The notes beneath the pieces are model-generated. The model was not told where the DNA came from. It saw nothing but the letters and a program-made list of their open reading frames with translations, and did no database searches. DNA of 35,617 nt from an uncultured Clostridia bacterium (GTDB lineage Bacteria > Bacillota > Clostridia > Saccharofermentanales > DTU023): positions 1-35,617 of the forward strand of contig CAKZWV010000058.1 of the NCBI GenBank assembly GCA_937922005.1, written 5' to 3'. Position 1 is the first letter of the stretch, and every line of letters begins with the position of its first letter. The position numbers and the translations under genes were made by a program. Below, piece by piece: positions 1 to 6,829 of this stretch.

Positions 1-165
1 AAGGCCTATCAAAACCACAATATCTGGTGCGCCAGAAAATACGCCTTCCATGAAACCGATCGGATGGGGGAGAAAATTGCTGAAGTTCGTAAAATTTTAG
101 AGGCCAAAGGAGATCTTAGCAAAATTGACCTTTCAAAACTAGAGTTCTTTTATCCGGTCCAGTAG
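1..165 (+). CDS. C-terminal end of a probable ABC transporter substrate-binding protein (5' end outside window)
   Basis: An open frame runs from the first base to a TAG at 163-165 and gives 54 residues ending in FFYPVQ. There is no start codon because the window begins inside the gene. The fragment has no diagnostic motif. The assignment rests on context: a FecCD-type permease and a FecE-type ATPase follow in the same direction, and substrate-binding proteins of such operons usually sit in this position. The helical character of the fragment (around EKIAEVRKILEAKG) would fit the C-terminal lobe of such a protein. This is inference from gene order, not from the sequence itself. Confidence 0.45.
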   Translation, partial: KAYQNHNIWCARKYAFHETDRMGEKIAEVRKILEAKGDLSKIDLSKLEFFYPVQ

Positions 166-192
166 GATCGAAAAAGCTGGCGGAAACTCGTT

Positions 193-1338
193 ATGCAAGC
201 CCCTAAGCAATCCAAACAAACCAAACAACGCACTTCGGAACGGACTTCAGACCACACTTCGAACCGTGATTCAGAACGTACTCCAGAACGTACTTCGGAC
301 CGCACTGCGGAACGGACTTTTTGGCAAAAAGACCGCCTCCGATTTGGTATCCTCCTGGTCCTGCTCCTTGTCGTGAACCTGGGCCTCATATTGGCGAACC
401 TGGCGTCAGGTTCCCTCGATACCACGGTGTCCGAGCTGATCTGGGGCCTCTGTCATCCGCATTCCCAGGAGGACGTGGCCTTGGTCCTTTGGACCTTCCG
501 CCTGCCCCGCCTTTTTTTAGCGGCCTTTGCAGGGGGGGCTCTTGCCTTGTCCGGCTACCTCCTCCAGGTCTTTTTTCATAACCCGATCGCCGGTCCCTTT
601 ACCTTGGGAATCGCTAGTGGAGCAAAAATGTCCCTGACCTTGGCCCTCCTCCTGGCCAACCTCTACCAGATTCACCCTTCCTCTACAGGTATGTTGGCAG
701 CTGCGATTAGCGGGTCTCTGCTTGTCATGGCCCTGATTCTTGCCATTGCCCGGCGGATCCACCGGTCTACGACCCTCGTCATCGCCGGACTCATGATCGG
801 CTATCTCTGCTCCGCCGTCACCGATTTTTTGATCAACTTTTCCTCAGATCAGCTGATTGCCAACATGGGACTGTGGGCCCAAGGCACCTTCTCAGGAGCG
901 TCCTGGGATGATTTGAAGATCTGTATGCCCTTCATTAGCCTCCTTTTTGCGGCAAGTTTCCTTCTAGCCAAACCCCTTCTCGCCTACGAGATGGGAGAAG
1001 TCTATGCTCAAAGTGCTGGGGTCAATCTCAGAATGTTTAGAGTGACCTTGATTTTCATCACGAGTACCCTTGCCGCCATCGTGACAGCCTATGCGGGCCC
1101 GATTTCCTTTGTGGGCCTGGCCGTCCCCCACCTGGTCCACATTGGTCTGCGCAATGAACAGCCCCACTACGTCATTCCGACCTGCTTTTTGACGGGTTCC
1201 GCCTTTTGTCTCTTGTGCGACTGGATTGCCCGGACGGCCTTTGCTCCTGTAGAGCTGGGCTTATCTTCCCTGACCGCCCTCTTTGGGGCCCCCATCGTCC
1301 TTCGCTTGCTTTTCAAGCGACAGAAGAAAAACCGCTAG
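193..1338 (+). CDS. FecCD-family ABC transporter permease (iron/siderophore/cobalamin uptake)
   Basis: This is a polytopic permease of 381 residues with the hydrophobic profile of the BtuC/FecD/FhuB family. Family-typical stretches are visible: RLPRLFLAAFAGGALALSGYLLQ near residues 98-120, an HNPIAGPFTLGIASGA segment just after it, and GPISFVGLAVPHL near residue 300, which is the region that contacts the ATPase. It would pair with the ATPase that starts 10 bases downstream. The first 45 residues are odd: they are a hydrophilic Ser/Thr/Arg/Glu repeat (RTSE/RTSD) coded by seven 12-bp tandem units, and ordinary family members lack this. The ribosome site before this ATG is weak, but no in-frame ATG follows before the first membrane helix. 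The substrate cannot be read from the sequence. Confidence 0.9.
   Translation: MQAPKQSKQTKQRTSERTSDHTSNRDSERTPERTSDRTAERTFWQKDRLRFGILLVLLLVVNLGLILANLASGSLDTTVSELIWGLCHPHSQEDVALVLWTFRLPRLFLAAFAGGALALSGYLLQVFFHNPIAGPFTLGIASGAKMSLTLALLLANLYQIHPSSTGMLAAAISGSLLVMALILAIARRIHRSTTLVIAGLMIGYLCSAVTDFLINFSSDQLIANMGLWAQGTFSGASWDDLKICMPFISLLFAASFLLAKPLLAYEMGEVYAQSAGVNLRMFRVTLIFITSTLAAIVTAYAGPISFVGLAVPHLVHIGLRNEQPHYVIPTCFLTGSAFCLLCDWIARTAFAPVELGLSSLTALFGAPIVLRLLFKRQKKNR
229..312 (+). repeat. Seven 12-bp in-frame tandem repeats in the permease N-terminus
   Basis: Seven imperfect 12-base units follow each other (first unit CGCACTTCGGAA) and encode R-T-S-E/D-like tetrapeptides. The array lies in the cytoplasmic tail ahead of the first membrane helix. 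Gain or loss of a unit would keep the reading frame. Confidence 0.85.
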
Positions 1339-1348
1339 GAGATCTGTC

Positions 1349-2599
1349 ATGACCCAACACTCATCTTCCCCCTCTTCAACAAATACTCCCGCTCCCCTTC
1401 CTCTTTCTTCTAGCCATTCCAGCGCAGGCTCTCCGATCGCTTCTTTCCCAGCGTCCTCGCCAGGGTCTGGCACCGCCCCCCTGCTCGAAACGAAAGGCCT
1501 TGCTGTAGGCTATGGTGATAAGGTCTTGATTGATAAAATTAACCTTTCTTTAAAGCCTGGGGAAATCCTGGTGGTGATTGGTCCCAATGGAACCGGTAAG
1601 AGCACCTTGCTGAGGACTCTGGCCAATCTCTTGCAGCCCAGGCAGGGGGAGGTCTTCCTGGACGGAAAAAATTTAGTTGACTATCGGCCCAAGGAACTAG
1701 CTCAAAAGATTGCCGTTGTTTTGACGGAAAAACCCCTCATGGAGACCATGCGTTGCGCCAGTGTCGCTGCAACGGGCCGTCAAGTTCACACTGGGCTTTT
1801 AGGCCTCATGGGTGACCAAGACTGGCAGGCTTTAGACCGGGCTCTGACCCTGGTCGATGCCCAAGATCTGGCAGAAAAACCCTTTGGGGAGGCCAGCGAC
1901 GGGCAACAGCAGAGGATTTTGTTGGCCCGGGCTATTTGCCAAGAGCCGGAACTTATCCTCTTGGATGAACCGACGACCTTTTTGGATATTCACTATGCTG
2001 GATCCTTCCTCCAAGTCCTCCGCCGCTTGGCCAAGGAAGAGGGTTTGAGCTTTGTTGTGGCCCTCAATGACCTAGCCTGGGTAGCTAAGGTGGCTGACCA
2101 AGTCCTAGCCCTGAAGGAAAGCAGGGCCTTTTTCTATGGTCCTCCGGAGGCCGTTCTCACAGCTGAAAACATCTGTGCCCTCTACAACATTCAAGACCGG
2201 CAAAATCAATATATTTCTACCTACGCCAGCTTAGAATTTCAGCCACCAGCCCAGGCTCCCCAAATCTTTGTTCTAGGGGGAGGAGGTCGAGGCCTGCCCT
2301 ACTACCGGGCCTTGCAAAGAAAAGGAGTGGCCTTCGTGGCGGGAATATTTGCTCCAGGAGACCAAGATGAGCCCCTTGCCCAGGCCCTAGCCGCTAAAGT
2401 GATCTCCTATGAAGCCGAAGGTCAGGAAGAGGAGGCTCTCCGCCAGGCCAAAGAGAGTCTTGAGGCTTGTGGGACCCTCTTTGTGGCACCCGGGCCCATG
2501 CAAGAAGGGGAAACCCGGCTCCGTCATGACTTGGAAGCCTATGCGAAAAAAAAGAAAATCGCTGTATTGACACAATTGGAAGATTTTTTTAATTATTGA
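1349..2599 (+). CDS. FecE/BtuD-like ABC transporter ATPase with a C-terminal extension
   Basis: The chosen ATG at 1349 follows AGGAG at 1337-1341; a longer frame from 1283 would overlap the permease and has no ribosome site. The product is 416 residues. Residues 1-42 are a Ser/Pro-rich low-complexity tail. The ATPase core has Walker A GPNGTGKST (78-86), signature SDGQQQR (183-189) and Walker B LILLDEP with catalytic Glu207. The Q-loop region reads VVLTEK, a variant I associate with the iron ABC ATPases that carry an SDG-type signature. At the switch position, where HDL is expected, the sequence reads LNDLAW, so Asn240 replaces the usual His. From about residue 305 comes a roughly 110-residue extension starting FVLGGGGRG, possibly Rossmann-like and regulatory. 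It would energise the upstream permease. Confidence 0.9.
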   Translation: MTQHSSSPSSTNTPAPLPLSSSHSSAGSPIASFPASSPGSGTAPLLETKGLAVGYGDKVLIDKINLSLKPGEILVVIGPNGTGKSTLLRTLANLLQPRQGEVFLDGKNLVDYRPKELAQKIAVVLTEKPLMETMRCASVAATGRQVHTGLLGLMGDQDWQALDRALTLVDAQDLAEKPFGEASDGQQQRILLARAICQEPELILLDEPTTFLDIHYAGSFLQVLRRLAKEEGLSFVVALNDLAWVAKVADQVLALKESRAFFYGPPEAVLTAENICALYNIQDRQNQYISTYASLEFQPPAQAPQIFVLGGGGRGLPYYRALQRKGVAFVAGIFAPGDQDEPLAQALAAKVISYEAEGQEEEALRQAKESLEACGTLFVAPGPMQEGETRLRHDLEAYAKKKKIAVLTQLEDFFNY

Positions 2600-2624
2600 C
2601 ATAAAACCATGGCGGTTGTAAAAT
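2596..2624 (+). promoter_or_regulatory. Sigma-A promoter for the YiiX-like gene
   Basis: A consensus -35 TTGACA (2596-2601) is followed by a 17-base spacer and TAAAAT (2619-2624). The -35 box overlaps the TGA of the ATPase gene. It marks a new transcription unit starting at the gene at 2715. Confidence 0.7.
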
Positions 2625-2714
2625 TTATGAAAATTGGGCTTTCCAGACAAAAAAGTTCCTCTATTCTGCAGGGCTTTACAGACGGGGTGTCCATGATAGA
2701 AAGGATGTGAGCCA

Positions 2715-3353
2715 ATGAAGAAACTATATTTTATTACAGTGCCCCTGCTGGCAATTTTCTTATTGAGTTCCACTTCTTTTGCTCAAGCTACATCAGAGTC
2801 GGAATGGGAAGGTTATACACCGGAGGAGTTGAAGATCCTGGAAGAACAGCGCAAAGAGCTTAGGGATATGTGGGATAAATACCCAGTAGTGCAAAATCAC
2901 CAACCTCGATTAAAAACTCTGCAAGGTTCCATGGGAAAGTGTGGAGATATTCTCATTGCTTTGGATAGTTTAACGGATCATGTGGGACTAGTACAAAATG
3001 GTGCACACGTTATAGAAGCTCACCCAGATAATCCGAATCATGGCGTAGCTATCACTTTGAACTGCTGGCCCTATAGATATAAAAAAATCAAGGGACTTGA
3101 GGTAGAGGGTGCTAAAGATTATCAGAAAGCTGATGTCGTAGCCTATGCAGAGGAACAGGTAGGTGAACCTTATGATTTGTTCTCCGGTCGCTGGTCGGAG
3201 AACGCTTGGTACTGTAGCAAATTGGTATGGCGTGCATGGTATAGAGAGGGATACGATTTAGAAGGCCGTATTGATGAAGAACGAGGCACTTATGTGACAC
3301 CTGGCGACATCTTAGCCTCACCATTTACAGTTACTTTTTATAGCAGCTATTAA
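2715..3353 (+). CDS. Secreted YiiX/NlpC-P60-like permuted papain-fold cysteine hydrolase
   Basis: The 212-residue product starts with a clear signal peptide (MKK, hydrophobic core, likely cleavage after SFA near residue 23). The body carries the marks of permuted papain-like hydrolases such as YiiX: GDILIALDSLTDHVGLV with a His near residue 89, and WYCSKLVWRAWY with the presumed nucleophile Cys near residue 167. These enzymes usually cleave amide or ester bonds in cell-wall peptides or lipids outside the membrane. The real substrate is unknown. The start follows GGATGTGAGCC, a weak ribosome site, and lies behind its own sigma-A promoter. The gene and its downstream partner are more AT-rich than their neighbours. 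Confidence 0.75.
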   Translation: MKKLYFITVPLLAIFLLSSTSFAQATSESEWEGYTPEELKILEEQRKELRDMWDKYPVVQNHQPRLKTLQGSMGKCGDILIALDSLTDHVGLVQNGAHVIEAHPDNPNHGVAITLNCWPYRYKKIKGLEVEGAKDYQKADVVAYAEEQVGEPYDLFSGRWSENAWYCSKLVWRAWYREGYDLEGRIDEERGTYVTPGDILASPFTVTFYSSY

Positions 3354-3364
3354 GGACGGAATAT

Positions 3365-4486
3365 ATGAACAAGAACGGTAGCAGGTCATTGGTCATAGCC
3401 ATTCTTTTCTTGTTTTTTGCTATATTTCTCTGGTGGCATTCAACACCACAACAGGCTACTCTTGAGGAAGAGGCATCGAGCAATCGTCGTAAGGATGTTC
3501 TGCAGTATGAACAGGAGACTGGGGAAAAACAACCTAAGTCAGTACAGTATCTTGTAACACATTATGATCAAGATGCTACATGGATCACCAACTTGGATGC
3601 TACAGATTCTTCAAATCATATACTAAGGTTACATGGTGTAGAAAATATTTATACCCTAACATCTGGGTTTTTATTACCTGAGATCGATGGTGAAAAGGCT
3701 GCCTTACTGGATCAGGACGGTCGCCTTATAAAGAGTATCACATTTTCTAAACCGGCTACTCACCATGTTGCTGAATTTCGGGACAAAATCTATGTTCTAT
3801 CTCAACCTCATTCTCTTAAAAGCAGTATTGGCGTCTATGATGCTTCTTTTCATCTTTTGAAAGAAAGCCAAGAGTTTCCCGGTATGCCTTCCAAATTTTT
3901 TATTCATGATGATACGATATATCTCTTAACAACAGGAGTAGGGCTGATTACCGATACAAAGGATCAGGTCCGTTTGTCAGCTATTAAGGTAGATACCCTT
4001 CAAGAGATAGGGTCGACCATAGTTCCAGATATGATGGCTGCTGTTGAACTTAGAGTATTTGAAGATCGGTTGGCGGTATATGGTTGTGATGAAGAAGGGA
4101 CTTTACTGATTAGCTTACATGACCTTTCTCTGAAAGAGAGTAACCGCTATCGGTTAGATGAAGGCAATGGTTGGGTGAGTAAAGTAATTCAAGACGATTC
4201 CCTTCAATACGTTGTTGTTGGCTCCTCTATTCTTTTGTTAGACGAATCTTTCCAAATTAAGGCTGCTTTTACAAAGAATGATTTAATCATCAAAGATGCC
4301 AAACTAACCCCCTATGGACTATGTATTCTAGGGACCATGATGCAAGGAGGTGAGGATTATTTTGCGGTGTTGGACCCTAAGACCTTACATCTTATAGGGC
4401 CCGATTCTCTTCTGCAGCCGAGGATTCTACAACTAGGTTTCCGCCAAGGAGCAATGATGCCTTCGCGATTCTGGTCGATCGAGTAA
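3365..4486 (+). CDS. Membrane-anchored extracytoplasmic protein of unknown function, possibly beta-propeller
   Basis: I do not recognise a family. The 373-residue product begins with MNKNGSR and one hydrophobic helix (about residues 9-25), followed by a charged linker, so it is probably anchored with the bulk outside. The rest is rich in short beta-like strands with recurring patterns such as DKIYVLSQ, DTIYLLTTG, DRLAVYGCD and SILLLDES, spaced roughly as blades of a WD/YVTN-type propeller would be. It starts 11 bases after the YiiX-like hydrolase and is followed by a terminator, so the two form a two-gene unit. A role as partner or sensor for the hydrolase is only a guess. Confidence 0.55.
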   Translation: MNKNGSRSLVIAILFLFFAIFLWWHSTPQQATLEEEASSNRRKDVLQYEQETGEKQPKSVQYLVTHYDQDATWITNLDATDSSNHILRLHGVENIYTLTSGFLLPEIDGEKAALLDQDGRLIKSITFSKPATHHVAEFRDKIYVLSQPHSLKSSIGVYDASFHLLKESQEFPGMPSKFFIHDDTIYLLTTGVGLITDTKDQVRLSAIKVDTLQEIGSTIVPDMMAAVELRVFEDRLAVYGCDEEGTLLISLHDLSLKESNRYRLDEGNGWVSKVIQDDSLQYVVVGSSILLLDESFQIKAAFTKNDLIIKDAKLTPYGLCILGTMMQGGEDYFAVLDPKTLHLIGPDSLLQPRILQLGFRQGAMMPSRFWSIE

Positions 4487-4587
4487 GCCATGGGAGACCC
4501 AATACCCACAGCCCTTGTAGGCTGCGAAGTTTTTAGGGGGCACGATCTAGTAAGGCTGCTTGCTACCACACGCCTTTGCTCTTGTTA

Positions 4588-4618
4588 CGCCAATTTCTCA
4601 AGAAGTTGGCGTTTTTTT
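4588..4618 (+). terminator. Rho-independent terminator
   Basis: CGCCAA (4588-4593) pairs with TTGGCG (4606-4611), and the stem extends inward to a TCAA loop. Seven T residues follow. It ends the YiiX-like two-gene unit. Confidence 0.85.
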
Positions 4619-4801
4619 ATGCCTCTGTAACCTATTTTTGTTAGGCTCAAGGATAGGGACTATGGGGTCATCTAGGCTGCCTTATTCTTCAGAATATCCA
4701 GATAGGCTATCCTGGCCCCTCCGTCATGTCCCTTGTGGTGCCTCTGAGCGATGGGTGGTGCTACATGGTCGCAGCCTCGGGCTAGAAGAGGAGGAGTGAG
4801 C
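4619..4801 (+). other. Leader of cysG; no recognised riboswitch
   Basis: Between the terminator and cysG lie about 180 bases without a convincing gene. GGATAG near 4651 can pair with CTATCC near 4707, and the segment has other short complementary stretches, so it may be a structured leader. I checked for a cobalamin riboswitch B12 box and for a T-box and found no convincing match. The remaining gap, 4487-4587, shows nothing I can name. Confidence 0.3.
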
Positions 4802-6253
4802 TTGTTTTGCAATGTGTTTTTAGATTTTACCGATAAAAACATCGTTTTTATTGGGGGCGGCCAAGTGGCCCTTCGCAAGGTGAAAAAAATGCTCCAGTAC
4901 GGGGCCCGGATCCGGGTCGTCAGTACTTCTTTTGCCCCGGGCTTTCAGGACCTTATCAAGGAATATACTGGGGAACATACCGGAGAACCTGTCAAAGAAC
5001 TGACCGGCGAACAGACTGGTGAACTTATCCAGGCGGATCGGCTGATCCTCCAGGAAAAGGCCTATGAAGCGGAAGACCTGGCAGGAGCCCATCTTGTCAT
5101 TGCTGCAACAAATCATCCCGACCTCAACGATCGGATCGTCCAAGAGGCCAATTCCCGAGAAATCTGGGCCAATAACGTGACTTCTCGGGAGAACACGAGC
5201 GTGCGCTTTCCTGCGCAGATTGACCAGGCCGATGGGGCTATCCAGGTGGCCATTGCCACGGATGGGAAAAATCCCATGGTGGCTAAGGTCATGAAAGAAA
5301 AGATCCAGGCCATGATGACGGCACTGACGCCAGAGTTGATGAAATATTTGAATGAGCAGCGTCAAGTGGTAATACAAAATTATGATCAGCCCCACGAAGC
5401 TTTGCAGAAACACGAGGCCTTGGAAGCCCAGGCGAAGGAGGCCTTGGACGCAGCCTTGGAAGCTCGGCTGCCGGGCCGGGTTAGCCTGGTGGGGGCGGGA
5501 CCGGGGGATCCGGGTCTCATGACCTGGGAAGGTCTGGCCCGCCTGCAGATGGCTGATATTATTTTGTATGATTATTTGGCAGCGGAAGAGTTGTTGACCT
5601 GGGCTAAGCCTGGCTGCCGCTTCCAATATGTAGGAAAACAAGTGGGGGCCCATAGTATGGGGCAAGAAGAGATTCAGGCTTTGCTCTATGAGGCTGCTCA
5701 GACCTATCCGGAAGTGGTTCGTCTCAAAGGAGGCGACCCCTATGTCTTTGGACGGGGAGGGGAAGAGGTCCTCTTCCTGAAGGAACGGGGGATCCGGGTG
5801 GAGGTCATCCCGGGAATTAGCTCGGCCTTAGCTGGCCTGACGGCGGCTTCTATTCCCATTACCCACCGGGGATTAGCTCGGTCCTTTCATGTTTTCACCG
5901 GCCATACAGCCGATGACGAACCCCTAGATTACTCCACCATCGCCAAGGTGGAAGGAACCTTGGTCTTTTTAATGGGCGTTGGCCATGGATCGCAAATCTT
6001 TGCAGGTCTATTATCCGCTGGGAAGGACCCCGATACGCCAGTAGCTATGATTGAGCGTGCCTATCGTCCCGAGCAAAAAGTCTATGTGACCAAGCTAGGC
6101 CAGGCTTCAGAGTGTTTGATTCAAAAGCAGCTTGCTGCCCCTGCCCTCCTTGTCATAGGTCAGGTGGTTGACTTGCGTGCTCAAATAGAGGAGATATCTA
6201 ATACCCAAATGGAAGCGATATCCAATGAGCAAAATGGAGGAGATATCCAATGA
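4802..6253 (+). CDS. cysG: Siroheme synthase fusion: precorrin-2 dehydrogenase/ferrochelatase plus uroporphyrinogen-III C-methyltransferase
   Basis: The product has the CysG layout. The N-terminal NAD-binding part has VFIGGGQVALRKVKKML near its start and AHLVIAATNHPDLN; it oxidises precorrin-2 and inserts iron. The C-terminal methyltransferase begins at VSLVGAGPGDPGLMT and keeps VVRLKGGDPYVFGRGGEE and IPGISSALAGLTAASIPITH; it methylates uroporphyrinogen III. I chose TTG at 4802, 7 bases after GGAGG (4790-4794). The in-frame GTG at 4796 is too close to that site, and the ATG at 4751 would add residues with no family counterpart. Residues 56-75 are a tandem TGE-type repeat inserted in a loop of the NAD domain. 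The last bases overlap the next start (ATGA), so the downstream gene is translationally coupled. Confidence 0.92.
   Translation: MFCNVFLDFTDKNIVFIGGGQVALRKVKKMLQYGARIRVVSTSFAPGFQDLIKEYTGEHTGEPVKELTGEQTGELIQADRLILQEKAYEAEDLAGAHLVIAATNHPDLNDRIVQEANSREIWANNVTSRENTSVRFPAQIDQADGAIQVAIATDGKNPMVAKVMKEKIQAMMTALTPELMKYLNEQRQVVIQNYDQPHEALQKHEALEAQAKEALDAALEARLPGRVSLVGAGPGDPGLMTWEGLARLQMADIILYDYLAAEELLTWAKPGCRFQYVGKQVGAHSMGQEEIQALLYEAAQTYPEVVRLKGGDPYVFGRGGEEVLFLKERGIRVEVIPGISSALAGLTAASIPITHRGLARSFHVFTGHTADDEPLDYSTIAKVEGTLVFLMGVGHGSQIFAGLLSAGKDPDTPVAMIERAYRPEQKVYVTKLGQASECLIQKQLAAPALLVIGQVVDLRAQIEEISNTQMEAISNEQNGGDIQ
4967..5026 (+). repeat. Five 12-bp in-frame repeats inside cysG
   Basis: Five 12-base units encode TGEH, TGEP, VKEL, TGEQ and TGEL. 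They fall between the first and second half of the NAD-binding domain, where CysG relatives normally have a short loop. Confidence 0.75.
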
Positions 6254-6804
6254 ACAAATCAGGAAACCTGGCCCTTTGGCGGAGGGATATATGCGTGGGA
6301 GTGCTCATCCTAGTCGCTGCCATCTATAGCCTGGTGGCTCCCAACCTATCCCATGAAGTAAGTCAGTATAAGCTTAACGAAGACATTACCTATAATGGCA
6401 CGATGAAAGCTGCCAAATTTTCCGGCGCAGGGGTCGTGACCAATCAGGCCGGTGATATTTTACAAGGAGACTTTAAGGATGGCCTGCCTCATGGCCCTAT
6501 CACTTTCTTGTCGCATGAGGGCTGGGTGGTGGCTGGTGTCTTCCGCCAAGGCATGCCGGTGGGAGAGGTGACCCTGCTTACCGAAAATGGCCACATGTAT
6601 CGCCGACAGGCCCAAAGTTCCTACCAGCTCTTGGAAGCCAAGTCTACTCCTGGGGAGAGGCCCGGTTTAGCGCCTGGCGTCACGCCTGTCTCAGCGCCGG
6701 AGGTGGCCCCCGAAACGCCTCCGAGCCAAGCGCCTAGCACAGCCTCAGAATCGGCCCCGAGCCAAGAGCTGGAGACGGTCCCAGAAACGGCCCCGAGCCC
6801 GTAG
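6250..6804 (+). CDS. Membrane-anchored MORN-like repeat protein with a Pro/Ala/Glu-rich tail
   Basis: The ATG overlaps the cysG stop as ATGA. The 184-residue product has one membrane segment near residues 12-30 (VGVLILVAAIYSLVAP). A MORN-like section follows: YNGTMKAAKFSGAGVV, then GDFKDGLPHGPITF and AGVFRQGMPVGEVTL, with the Gly/Tyr spacing of that repeat. From about residue 130 the chain is a low-complexity tail built of alternating Pro, Ala, Ser and Glu. MORN repeats often bind lipids or proteins. Position directly ahead of three acyltransferases suggests it serves the same envelope process, but that is inference. Confidence 0.6.
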   Translation: MNKSGNLALWRRDICVGVLILVAAIYSLVAPNLSHEVSQYKLNEDITYNGTMKAAKFSGAGVVTNQAGDILQGDFKDGLPHGPITFLSHEGWVVAGVFRQGMPVGEVTLLTENGHMYRRQAQSSYQLLEAKSTPGERPGLAPGVTPVSAPEVAPETPPSQAPSTASESAPSQELETVPETAPSP

Positions 6805-6829
6805 GCAGATCGCGGATAGAGGGTACCCT

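Noticed and set aside
4560..4799. Small protein gene before cysG
   Set aside because: The frame starts within the terminator region, has no ribosome site and its residues show no protein-like pattern.
4619..4801. Cobalamin riboswitch or T-box before cysG
   Set aside because: GGGTGGTGCTACATGG at about 4752 slightly recalls a T-box, but the ACCGCG part and the specifier stem are absent, and no B12 box is found.
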